This document shows, piece after piece, positions 49,156 to 61,700 of a stretch of DNA of 64,000 nucleotides (position 1 is the first letter of the stretch; each line of letters opens with the position of its first letter). Below the pieces are notes generated by a model, which ran no database searches, had not been told where the DNA came from, and saw only the letters and a program-made list of their open reading frames with translations. The DNA is from Clusia tigrina (Eukaryota; Arthropoda; Insecta; Diptera; Clusiidae): positions 248,001 to 312,000 of the forward strand of contig CAKKTE020000496.1 in the NCBI GenBank assembly GCA_920105625.2, in the 5' to 3' direction. The position numbers were made by a program, and so were the translations under genes.

Positions 49156-52100
49156 GAAGTTAGGGCCATTTGAAGTTTTATCAGTGTTTGATTTGGGACT
49201 CAAGGGTAGCATAGTTTTGAGCGATAGCTTAAATTGACAAGAGGCTCGAGTACTTTATTGTTACAAAATTTCTAATTCTTATGACGCTCCAGTAAAAAGT
49301 TACAAGCATTTGTATGTTGCAAACTTTGATAGGTGTAGGACATACCGTATATAAGTTAGGGCCATTTGAAGTTTTATCTGTGTTTGATTTGGGACTCATG
49401 GGTAGCATAGCTTTGAGCGATAGCTTAAATTGACAAGAGGCTCGAATACTTTATTGTTACAAAATTTCAAGATTTTATGACGCTCCAGTAAAAAGTGACA
49501 AGCATTTGTATGTTGCAAACTTTGATAGGTGTAGTACGTACCGTATAGAAGTTAGGGCCGTTTGAAGTTTTATCAGTGTTTGATTTGGGACTCAAAGGTA
49601 GCATATCTTTGAGCGATAGCTTAAATTGACAAGAGGCTCGAGGACTTTATTGTTACAAAATTTCAAGGTTTTATAACGCTCCACTAAAAAGTTACAAGCA
49701 TTTGTATTTTGCAAACATTGATAGGTGTAGGACGTACCGTACAGAAGTTAGGGCCATTTGAAGTTTTCTCAGTGTTTGATTCGGGACTCAAGGGTAGCAT
49801 AGCTTTGAGCGATAGCTTAAATTGACAAGAGGCTCGAGTACTTTATTGTTACAAAATTTCAAGGTTTTATGACGCTCCAGTAAAAAGTTAGAAGCATTTG
49901 TATGTTGCAAACTTTGATAGGTGTAGGACATACCGTATAGAAGTTATGGCCATTTGAAGTTTTATCAGTGTTTGATTTGGGACTCAATGGTTGCATAGCT
50001 TTAAGCGATAGCTTAAATTGACAAGAGGCTCGAGTACTTTATTGTTACAAAATTACAAGGTTTTATGACGCTCCAGTAAAAAGTTACAAGCATTTGTATG
50101 TTGCAAACTTTGATAGGTGTAGGACGTACCGTATAGAAGCTAGGGCCATTTGAAGATTTATCAGTGTTTGATTTGGGACTCAAGGGTAGCATAGCTTTGA
50201 GCGATAGTTTAAATTGACAAGAGGCTCAAGCACTTTATTGTTACAAAATTTCAAGGTTTTATGACGCTCCAGTAAAAAGTTACAAGCATTTGTATGTTGC
50301 AAACTTTGATAGGTGTAGGACGTACCGTATAGAAGTTAGGGCCATTTGAAATTTTATCAGTGTTTGATTTGGGACTCAAGGGTAGCATAGCTTTGAGCGA
50401 TAGCTTAAATTGACAAGTGGCTCGAGTACTTTATTGTTACAAAATTTCAAGGTTTTATGATGCTCCAGTAAAAAGTTACAAGCATTTGTTTGTTACAAAC
50501 TTTGATAGGTGTAGGACGTACCGTATAGAAGTTAGGGCCATTTGAAGTTTTATCAGTGTTTGATTTGGGACTAAATTGTAGCATAGCTTTGAGCGATAGC
50601 TTAAATTGACAAGAGGCTCGAGTACTTTATAGTTACAAAATTTCTAAGTCTTATGACGCTCCAGTAAAAAGTTACAAGCATTTGTAGTTTGCAAACTTTG
50701 ATAGGTGTGGGACGTACCGTATAGAAGTTAGGGCCATTTGAAGTTTTATCAGTGTTTGATTTGGGACTCAGGGGTAGCATAGCTTTGAGCGATAGCTTAA
50801 ATTGACAAGAGGCTCGAGTACTTTATTGTTACAAAATTTCAAGGTTTTATGACGCTCCGGTAAAAAGTTACAAGCATTTGTATGTTGCAAACTTTGATAG
50901 GTCTAGGACGTACCGTATAGAAGTTAGGGCCATTTGAAGTTTTCTCAGTGTTTCATTCGCGACTCAAGGGTAGCATAGCTTTGAGCGATAGCTTAAATTG
51001 ACAAGAGGCTCGAGGACTTTATTGTTACAAAATTTCAAGGTTTGATGACGCTCCAGTAAAAAGTTAGAAGCATTTGTATGTTGCAAACTTTGATAGGTGT
51101 AGGACATACCGTATAGAAGTTAGGGCCATTTGAAGTTTTATCAGTGTTTGATTTGGGACTCAATGGTAGCATAGCTTTAAGCGATAGCTTAAATTGACAA
51201 GAGGCTCGAGTACTTTATTGTTACAAAATTTCAAGGTTTTATGACGCTCCAGTAAAAAGTTACAAGCATTTGTATGTTGCAAACTTTGATAGGTGTAGGA
51301 CGTACCGTATATAAGCTAGGGCCATTCGAAGATTTATCAGTGTTTGATTTGGGACTCAAGGGTAGCATAGCTCTGAGCGATAGTTTACATTGACAAGAGG
51401 CTCAAGCACTTTATTGTTACAAAATTTCAAGGTCTTATGATGCTCCAGTAAAAAGTTACAAGCATTTGTATGTTGCAAACTTTGATAGGTGTAGGACGTA
51501 CCGTATAGAAGTTAGGGCCATTTGAAGTTTTATCAGTGTTTGATTTGGGACTCAAGGGTAGCATAGTTTTGAGCGATAGCTTAAATTGACAAGAGGCTCG
51601 AGTACTTTATTGTTACAAAATTTCAAGATTTTATGACGCTCCAGTAAAAAGTGACAAGCATTTGTATGTTGCAAACTTTGATAGGTGTAGGACGTACCGT
51701 ATAGAAGTTAGGGCCATTTGAAGTTTTATCAGTGTTTGATTTGGGACTCAAAGGTAGCATATCTTTGAGCGATAGCTTAAATTGACAAGAGGCTCGAGGA
51801 CTTTATTGTTACAAAATTTCAAGGTTTTATAACGCTCCAGTAAAAAGTTACAAGCATTTGTATTTTGCAAACATTGATAGGTGTAGGCCGTACCGTACAG
51901 AAGTTAGGGCCATTTGAAGCTTTATCAGTGTTTGGAACTCAAGGGTAGTATAGCTTTGAGCGATAGCTTAAATTGACAAGAGGCTTTATTGTTACAAAAT
52001 TTCAAGGTTTTATGACGCTCCAGTACAAAGTTACAAGCATTTGTATGTTGCAAACTTTGATGGGTGTAGGACGTACCGTATAGAAGTTAGGGCCATTTGA

Positions 52101-53907
52101 AGTTTTATCAGTGTTTGGAACTCAAGGGTAGTATAGCTTTGAGCGATAGCTTAAATTGACAAGAGGCTCGAGTACTTTATTGTTACAAAATTTCAAGGTT
52201 TTATGACGCTCCAGTAAAAAGTTACAAGCATTTGTATGTTGCAAACTTTGATAGGTGTAGGACGTATCGTATATAAGCTAGGGCCATTCGAAGATTTATC
52301 AGTGTTTGATTTGGGACTCAAGGGTAGCATAGCTCTGAGCGATAGTTTACATTGACAAGAGGCTCAAGCACTTTATTGTTACAAAATTTCAAGGTCTTAT
52401 GATGCTCCAGTAAAAAGTTACAAGCATTTGTATGTTGCAAACTTTGATAGGTGTAGGACGTACCGTATAGAAGTTATGGCCATTTGAAGTTTTATCAGTG
52501 TTTGATTTGGGACTCAAGGGTAGCATAGCTTTGAGCGATAGCTTAAATTGACAAGAGGCTCGAGTACTTTATTGTTAGAAAATTTCAAGGTTTTACGACG
52601 CTCCAGTAAAAAGTTACAAGCATTTGGATGTTGCAAACTTTGATAGGTGTAGGACGTACCGTATATCAGCTAGGGCCATTTGAAGTTTTATCAGTGTTTG
52701 ATTTGGGACTCAAGGGTAGCATAGCTTTGAGCGATAGCTTAAGTTGACAAGAGGCTCGAGTACTTTATTGTTACAAAATTTCTAAGTCTTATGACGCTCC
52801 AGTAAAAAGTTACAAGCATTTGTAGTTTGCAAACTTTGATAAGTGTGGGACGTACCGTATAGAAGTTAGGGCCATTTGAAGTTTTATCAGTGTTTGATTT
52901 GGAACTCAAGGGTAGCATAGCTTTGAGCGATAGCTTACATTGACAAAAGGCTCGAGTACTTTATTGTTACAAAATTTCAAGGATTTATGACGCTCCAATA
53001 AAAAGTTACAACCATTTTTATGTTGCAAACTTTGATAGGTGTAGGACGTACCGTATATCAGCTAGGGCCATTTGAAGTTTTATCAGTGTTTGATTTGGGA
53101 CTCAAGGGTAGCATAGCTTTGAGCGATACTTTTAATTAACAAGAGGCTCGAGCACTTTATTGTTACAAAATTTCAAGGTTTTATGATGCTCCAGTAAAAA
53201 GTTACAAGCATTTGTGTGTTGCAAACATTGATAGGTGTAGGACATAGCGTATAGAAGTTAGGGCCATTTGAAGTTTTATCAGTTTTTGATTTGGGACTCA
53301 AGGGTAGCATAGCTTTGAGTGATAGCTAAAATTGACAAGAGGCTCGAGTACTTTATTGTTACAAAATTTCAATGTTTTATGACGCTCCAGTAAAAAGTTA
53401 CAAGCATTTGTATGTTGCAAACTTTGATAGGTATAGGATGTACCGTATTGAAGTTAGGGCCATTTGAAGTTTTATCAGTGTTTGATTTGGGACTCAAGGG
53501 TAGCACAGCTTTGAGCGATAGCTTAAATTGACAAGAGGCTCGAGTACTTTATTGTTACAAAATTTAAAGGTTTTATGACGCTCCAGTAAAAAGTTACAAG
53601 CATTTCTATGTTGCAAACTTTGATAGTGTAGGACGTACCATATAGAAAATACGGCCATTTTATGTTTTATCCGTGTTTGACTTGGGACTCAAGGGTAGCA
53701 TAGCTTTGAGCGATAGCTTAAATTGACAAGAGGCTCGAGTACTTTATTGTTAAAAAATTTCAAAGTCTTATGACGCTCCAGTAAAAAGTTACAATCATTT
53801 GTATGTTGCAAACTTTGATAGGTGTAGGACGTACCGTATATCAGCTAGGGCCATTTGAAGTTTTATCAGTGTTTGATTTGGGACTCAAGGGTAGCATAGC
53901 TTTGAGC

Positions 53908-56900
53908 GATACTTTTAATTAACAAGAGGCTCGAGCACTTTATTGTTACAAAATTTCAAGGTTTTATGACGCTCCAGTAAAAAGTTACAAGCATTTGTAT
54001 GTTGCAAACTTTGATAGGTGTAGGACGTACCGTATATAAGCTAGGGCCATTCGAAGATTTATCAGTGTTTGATTTGGGACTCAAGGGTAGCATAGCTCTG
54101 AGCGATAGTTTACATTGACAAGAGGCTCGAGGACTTTATTGTTACAAAATTTCAAGGTTTGATGACGCTCCAGTAAAAAGTTAGAAGCATTTGTATGTTG
54201 CAAACTTTGATAGGTGTAGGACATACCGTATAGAAGTTAGGGCCATTTGAAGTTTTATCAGTGTTTGATTTGGGACTCAATGGTAGCATAGCTTTAAGCG
54301 ATAGCTTAAATTGACAAGAGGCTCGAGTACTTTATTGTTACAAAATTTCAAGGTTTTATGACGCTCCAGTAAAAAGTTACAAGCATTTGTATGTTGCAAA
54401 CTTTGATAGGTGTAGGACGTACCGTATATAAGCTAGGGCCATTCGAAGATTTATCAGTGTTTGATTTGGGACTCAAGGGTAGCATAGCTCTGAGCGATAG
54501 TTTACATTGACAAGAGGCTCAAGCACTTTATTGTTACAAAATTTCAAGGTCTTATGATGCTCCAGTAAAAAGTTACAAGCATTTGTATGTTGCAAACTTT
54601 GATAGGTGTAGGACGTACCGTATAGAAGTTAGGGCCATTTGAAGTTTTATCAGTGTTTGATTTGGGACTCAAGGGTAGCATAGTTTTGAGCGATAGCTTA
54701 AATTGACAAGAGGATCGAGTACTTTATTGTTACAAAATTTCAAGATTTTATGACGCTCCAGTAAAAAGTGACAAGCATTTGTATGTTGCAAACTTTGATA
54801 GGTGTAGGACGTACCGTATAGAAGTTAGGGCCATTTGAAGTTTTATCAGTGTTTGATTTGGGACTCAAAGGTAGCATATCTTTGAGCGATAGCTTAAATT
54901 GACAAGAGGCTCGAGGACTTTATTGTTACAAAATTTCAAGGTTTTATAACGCTCCAGTAAAAAGTTACAAGCATTTGTATTTTGCAAACATTGATAGGTG
55001 TAGGCCGTACCGTACAGAAGTTAGGGCCATTTGAAGTTTTATCAGTGTTTGGAACTCAAGGGTAGTATAGCTTTGAGCGATAGCTTAAATTGACAAGAGG
55101 CTTTATTGTTACAAAATTTCAAGGTTTTATGACGCTCCAGTAAAAAGTTACAAGCATTTGTATGTTGCAAACTTTGATGGGTGTAGGACGTACCGTATAG
55201 AAGTTAGGGCCATTTGAAGTTTTATCAGTGTTTGGAACTCAAGGGTAGTATAGCTTTGAGCGATAGCTTAAATTGACAAGAGGCTCGAGTACTTTATTGT
55301 TACAAAATTTCAAGGTTTTATGACGCTCCAGTAAAAAGTTACAAGCATTTGTATGTTGCAAACTTTGATAGGTGTAGGACGTATCGTATATAAGCTAGGG
55401 CCATTCGAAGATTTATCAGTGTTTGATTTGGGACTCAAGGGTAGCATAGCTCTGAGCGATAGTTTACATTGACAAGAGGCTCAAGCACTTTATTGTTACA
55501 AAATTTCAAGGTCTTATGATGCTCCAGTAAAAAGTTACAAGCATTTGTATGTTGCAAACTTTGATAGGTGTAGGACGTACCGTATAGAAGTTATGGCCAT
55601 TTGAAGTTTTATCAGTGTTTGATTTGGGACTCAAGGGTAGCATAGCTTTGAGCGATAGCTTAAATTGACAAGAGGCTCGAGTACTTTATTGTTAGAAAAT
55701 TTCAAGGTTTTACGACGCTCCAGTAAAAAGTTACAAGCATTTGGATGTTGCAAACTTTGATAGGTGTAGGACGTACCGTATATCAGCTAGGGCCATTTGA
55801 AGTTTTATCAGTGTTTGATTTGGGACTCAAGGGTAGCATAGCTTTGAGCGATACTTTTAATTAACAAGAGGCTCGAGCACTTTATTGTTACAAAATTTCA
55901 AGGTTTTATGACGCTCCAGTAAAAAGTTACAAGCATTTGTATGTTGCAAACTTTGATAGGTGTAGGACGTACCGTATATAAGCTAGGGCCATTCGAAGAT
56001 TTATCAGTGTTTGATTTGGGACTCAAGGGTAGCATAGCTCTGAGCGATAGATTAAATTGACAAGAGGCTCGAGGACTTTATTGTTACAAAATTTCAAGGT
56101 TTGATGACGCTCCAGTAAAAAGTTAGAAGCATTTGTATGTTGCAAACTTTGATAGGTGTAGGACATACCGTATAGAAGTTAGGGCCATTTGAAGTTTTAT
56201 CAGTGTTTGATTTGGGACTCAATGGTAGCATAGCTTTAAGCGATAGCTTAAATTGACAAGAGGCTCGAGTACTTTATTGTTACAAAATTTCAAGGTTTTA
56301 TGACGCTCCAGTAAAAAGTTACAAGCATTTGTATGTTGCAAACTTTGATAGGTGTAGGACGTACCGTATATAAGCTAGGGCCATTCGAAGATTTATCAGT
56401 GTTTGATTTGGGACTCAAGGGTAGCATAGCTCTGAGCGATAGTTTACATTGACAAGAGGCTCAAGCACTTTATTGTTACAAAATTTCAAGGTCTTATGAT
56501 GCTCCAGTAAAAAGTTACAAGCATTTGTATGTTGCAAACTTTGATAGGTGTAGGACGTACCGTATAGAAGTTAGGGCCATTTGAAGTTTTATCAGTGTTT
56601 GATTTGGGACTCAAGGGTAGCATAGTTTTGAGCGATAGCTTAAATTGACAAGAGGCTCGAGTACTTTATTGTTACAAAATTTCAAGATTTTATGACGCTC
56701 CAGTAAAAAGTGACAAGCATTTGTATGTTGCAAACTTTGATAGGTGTAGGACGTACCGTATAGAAGTTAGGGCCATTTGAAGTTTTATCAGTGTTTGATT
56801 TGGGACTCAAAGGTAGCATATCTTTGAGCGATAGCTTAAATTGACAAGAGGCTCGAGGACTTTATTGTTACAAAATTTCAAGGTTTTATAACGCTCCAGT

Positions 56901-57795
56901 AAAAAGTTACAAGCATTTGTATTTTGCAAACATTGATAGGTGTAGGCCGTACCGTACAGAAGTTAGGGCCATTTGAAGTTTTATCAGTGTTTGGAACTCA
57001 AGGGTAGTATAGCTTTGAGCGATAGCTTAAATTGACAAGAGGCTTTATTGTTACAAAATTTCAAGGTTTTATGACGCTCCAGTAAAAAGTTACAAGCATT
57101 TGTATGTTGCAAACTTTGATGGGTGTAGGACGTACCGTATAGAAGTTAGGGCCATTTGAAGTTTTATCAGTGTTTGGAACTCAAGGGTAGTATAGCTTTG
57201 AGCGATAGCTTAAATTGACAAGAGGCTCGAGTACTTTATTGTTAAAAAATTTCAAGGTTTTATGACGCTCCAGTAAAAAGTTACAAGCATTTGTATGTTG
57301 CAAACTTTGATAGGTGTAGGACGTATCGTATATAAGCTAGGGCCATTCGAAGATTTATCAGTGTTTGATTTGGGACTCAAGGGTAGCATAGCTCTGAGCG
57401 ATAGTTTACATTGACAAGAGGCTCAAGCACTTTATTGTTACAAAATTTCAAGGTCTTATGATGCTCCAGTAAAAAGTTACAAGCATTTGTATGTTGCAAA
57501 CTTTGATAGGTGTAGGACGTACCGTATAGAAGTTATGGCCATTTGAAGTTTTATCAGTGTTTGATTTGGGACTCAAGGGTAGCATAGCTTTGAGCGATAG
57601 CTTAAATTGACAAGAGGCTCGAGTACTTTATTGTTAGAAAATTTCAAGGTTTTACGACGCTCCAGTAAAAAGTTACAAGCATTTGGATGTTGCAAACATT
57701 GATAGGTGTAGGACGTACCGTATATCAGCTAGGGCCATTTGAAGTTTTATCAGTGTTTGATTTGGGACTCAAGGGTAGCATAGCTTTGAGCGATA
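53908..57795 (+). repeat. 10-monomer tandem duplication, 1,942 bp
   Basis: Anchors gatgacg (54,161/56,103), tttggaactc (55,048/56,990) and agttatggcc (55,589/57,531) are all 1,942 bp apart: ten monomers minus 18 bases. The junction is at about 55,850, where a monomer that should continue gcttaagttgac goes to gatacttttaattaac, skipping 1,175 bp (six monomers less one base) that is present at 52,730-53,905. The second copy resumes the full order with gcttaagttgac near 57,800. Noted differences are gtttacattg against gattaaattg near 56,048 and cttt against catt near 57,698. Confidence 0.87.
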
Positions 57796-58759
57796 GCTTA
57801 AGTTGACAAGAGGCTCGAGTACTTTATTGTTACAAAATTTCTAAGTCTTATGACGCTCCAGTAAAAAGTTACAAGCATTTGTAGTTTGCAAACTTTGATA
57901 AGTGTGGGACGTACCGTATAGAAGTTAGGGCCATTTGAAGTTTTATCAGTGTTTGATTTGGAACTCAAGGGTAGCATAGCTTTGAGCGATAGCTTACATT
58001 GACAAAAGGCTCGAGTACTTTATTGTTACAAAATTTCAAGGATTTATGACGCTCCAATAAAAAGTTACAACCATTTTTATGTTGCAAACTTTGATAGGTG
58101 TAGGACGTACCGTATATCAGCTAGGGCCATTTGAAGTTTTATCAGTGTTTGATTTGGGACTCAAGGGTAGCATAGCTTTGAGCGATACTTTTAATTAACA
58201 AGAGGCTCGAGCACTTTATTGTTACAAAATTTCAAGGTTTTATGATGCTCCAGTAAAAAGTTACAAGCATTTGTGTGTTGCAAACATTGATAGGTGTAGG
58301 ACATAGCGTATAGAAGTTAGGGCCATTTGAAGTTTTATCAGTTTTTGATTTGGGACTCAAGGGTAGCATAGCTTTGAGTGATAGCTAAAATTGACAAGAG
58401 GCTCGAGTACTTTATTGTTACAAAATTTCAATGTTTTATGACGCTCCAGTAAAAAGTTACAAGCATTTGTATGTTGCAAACTTTGATAGGTATAGGATGT
58501 ACCGTATTGAAGTTAGGGCCATTTGAAGTTTTATCAGTGTTTGATTTGGGACTCAAGGGTAGCACAGCTTTGAGCGATAGCTTAAATTGACAAGAGGCTC
58601 GAGTACTTTATTGTTACAAAATTTAAAGGTTTTATGACGCTCCAGTAAAAAGTTACAAGCATTTCTATGTTGCAAACTTTGATAGTGTAGGACGTACCAT
58701 ATAGAAAATACGGCCATTTTATGTTTTATCCGTGTTTGATTTGGGACTCAAGGGTAGCA

Positions 58760-61700
58760 TAGCTTTGAGCGATAGCTTAAATTGACAAGAGGCTCGAGTA
58801 CTTTATTGTTACAAAATTTCAAAGTCTTATGACGCTCCAGTAAAAAGTTACAATCATTTGTATGTTGCAAACTTTGATAGGTGTAGTACGTACCGTATAG
58901 AAGTTAGGGCCATTTGAAGTTTTATCAGTGTTTGATTTGGGACTCAAAGGTAGCATATCTTTGAGCGATAGCTTAAATTGACAAGAGGCTCGAGGACTTT
59001 ATTGTTACAAAATTTCAAGGTTTTATAACGCTCCAGTAAAAAGTTACAAGCATTTGTATTTTGTAAACATTGATAGGTGTAGGACGTACCGTACAGAAGT
59101 TAGGGCCATTTGAAGTTTTCTCAGTGTTTGATTCGGGACTCGAGGGTAGCATAGCTTTGAGCGATAGCTTAAATTGACAAGAGGCTCGAGTACTTTATTG
59201 TTACAAAATTTCAAGGTTTTATGACGCTCCAGTAAAAAGTTACAAGCATTTGTATGTTGCAAACATTGATAGGTGTAGGACATAGCGTATAGAAGTTAGG
59301 GCCATTTGAAGTTTTATCAGTTTTTGATTTGGGACTCAAGGGTAGCATAGCTTTGAGTGATAGCTAAAATTGACAAGAGGCTCGAGTACTTTATTGTTAC
59401 AAAATTTCAAGGTTTTATGATGCTCCAGTAAAAAGTTACAAGCATTTGTTTGTTACAAACTTTGATAGGTGTAGGACGTACCGTATAGAAGTTAGGGCCA
59501 TTTGAAGTTTTATCAGTGTTTGATTTGGGACTAAATTGTAGCATAGCTTTGAGCGATAGCTTAAATTGACAAGAGGCTCGAGTACTTTATTGTTACAAAA
59601 TTTCTAAGTCTTATGACGCTCCAGTAAAAAGTTACAAGCATTTGTAGTTTGCAAACTTTGATTGGTGTGGGACGTACCGTATAGAAGTTAGGGCCATTTG
59701 AAGTTTTATCAGTGTTTGATTTGGGACTCAGGGGTAGCATAGCTTTGAGCGATAGCTTAAATTGACAAGAGGCTCGAGTACTTAATTGTCACAAAATTTC
59801 AAGGTTTTATGATGCTCCGGTAAAAAGTTACAAGCATTTGTATGTTGCAAACTTTGATAGGTGTAGGACGTACCGTATAGAAGTTAGGGCCATTTGAAGT
59901 TTTCTCAGTGTTTGATTCGCGACTCAAGGGTAGCATAGCTTTGAGCGATAGCTTAAATTGACAAGAGGCTCGAGGACTTTATTGTTACAAAATTTCAAGG
60001 TTTTATAACGCTCCAGTAAAAAGTTACAAGCATTTGTATGTTGCTAACTTTGATAGGTGTAGGACGTACCGTACAGAAGTTAGGGCCATTTGAAGTTTTC
60101 TCAGTGTTTGATTCGCGACTCAAGGGTAGCATAGCTTTGAGCGATAACTTAAATTGAAAAGAGGCTCGAGTACTTTATTGTTACAAAATTTCAAGGTTTT
60201 ACGACGCTCCAGTAAAAAGTTACAAGCATTTGGATGTTGCAAACTTTGATAGGTGTAGGACATACCGTATAGAAGTTAGGGCCATTTGAAGTTTTATCAG
60301 TGTTTGATTTGGGACTCAATGGTAGCATAGCTTTAAGCGATAGCTTAAATTGACAAGAGGCTCGAGTACTTTATTGTTACAAAATTTCAAGGTTTTATGA
60401 CGCTCCAGTAAAATGTTACAAACATTTGTATGTTGCAAACTTTGATAGGTGTAGGACGTACCGTATATAAGCTAGGGCCATTCGAAGATTTATCAGTGTT
60501 TGATTTGGGACTCAAGGGTAGCATAGCTCTGAGCGATAGTTTACATTGACAAGAGGCTCAAGCACTTTATTGTTACAAAATTTCAAGGTCTTATGATGCT
60601 CCAGTAAAAAGTTACAAGCATTTGTATGTTGCAAACTTTGATAGGTGTAGGACGTACCGTATAGAAGTTATGGCCATTTGAAGTTTTATCAGTGTTTGAT
60701 TTCGGACTCAAGGGTAGCATAGCTTTGAGCGATAGCTTATATTGACAAGAGGCTCGAGTACTTTATTGTTAGAAAATTTCAAGGTTTTACGACGCTCCAA
60801 TAAAAAGTTACAAGCATTTGGATGTTGCAAACTTTGATAGGTGTAGGACGTACCGTATATCAGCTAGGGCCATTTGAAGTTTTATCAGTGTTTGATTTGG
60901 GACTCAAGAGTAGCATAGCTTTGAGCGATAGCTTAAATTGACATGAGGCTCGAGTACTTTATTGTTACAAAATTTCTAAGTCTTATGACGCTCCAGTAAA
61001 AAGTTACAAGCATTTGTAGTTTGCAAATTTTGATAAGTGTGGGACGTACCGTATAGAAGTTAGGGCCATTTGAAGTTTTATCAGTGTTTAATTTGGAACT
61101 CAAGGGTAGCATAGCTTTGAGCGATAGCTTACATTGACAAAAGGCTCGAGTACTTTATTGTTACAAAATTTCAAGGATTTATGACGCTCCAGTAAAAAGT
61201 TACAAGCATTTTTATGTTGCAAACTTTGATGGGTGTAGGACGTACCGTATATCAGCTAGGGCCATTTGAAGTTTTATCAGTGTTTGATTTGGGACTCAAG
61301 GGTAGCATAGCTTTGAGCGATACTTTAAATTGACAAGAGGCTCGAGCACTTTATTGTTACAAAATTTCAAGGTTTTATGACGCTCCAGTAAACAGTTACA
61401 AGCATTTGTATGTTGCAAACATTGATAGGTGTAGGACGTACCATATAGAAGTTAGGGCCATTTTATGTTTTATCCGTGTTTGATTTGGGACTCAAGGGTA
61501 GCATAGCTTTGAGCGATAGCTTAAATTGACAAGAGGCTCGAGTACTTTATTGTTACAAAATTTCAAAGTCTTATGACGCTCCAGTAAAAAGTTTCAATCA
61601 TTTGTATGTTGCAAACTTTGATAGGTGTAGTACGTACCGTATAGAAGTTAGGGCCATTTGAAGTTTTATCAGTGTTTGATTTGGGACTCAAAGGTAGCAT

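Larger units (their letters stand above)
42530..55390 (+). repeat. 33-monomer higher-order repeat, 6,431 bp, two full copies
   Basis: Anchors at 42,841/49,272 (ctaattc), 44,613/51,044 and 47,730/54,161 (gatgacg), 45,500/51,931 and 48,617/55,048 (tttggaactc), and 46,041/52,472 (agttatggcc) all give 6,431 bp. Thirty-three monomers would be 6,468; the 37 missing bases are two pairs of short monomers (36) plus one base in the divergent monomer. The copies are about 42,530-48,960 and 48,961-55,390. Reading them side by side I noticed about nine substitutions and no indels, for example cattcgcag/cattcgaag, attggcaag/attgacaag and ggccatttg/ggccgtttg. This makes it the most recent large duplication in the window, if it is not an assembly artefact. 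Confidence 0.9.

Noticed and set aside
59044..59283. Open frame of 79 codons on the - strand
   Set aside because: Spans parts of two monomers, has no recognisable domain, and shares most of its sequence with the other minus-strand satellite frames.
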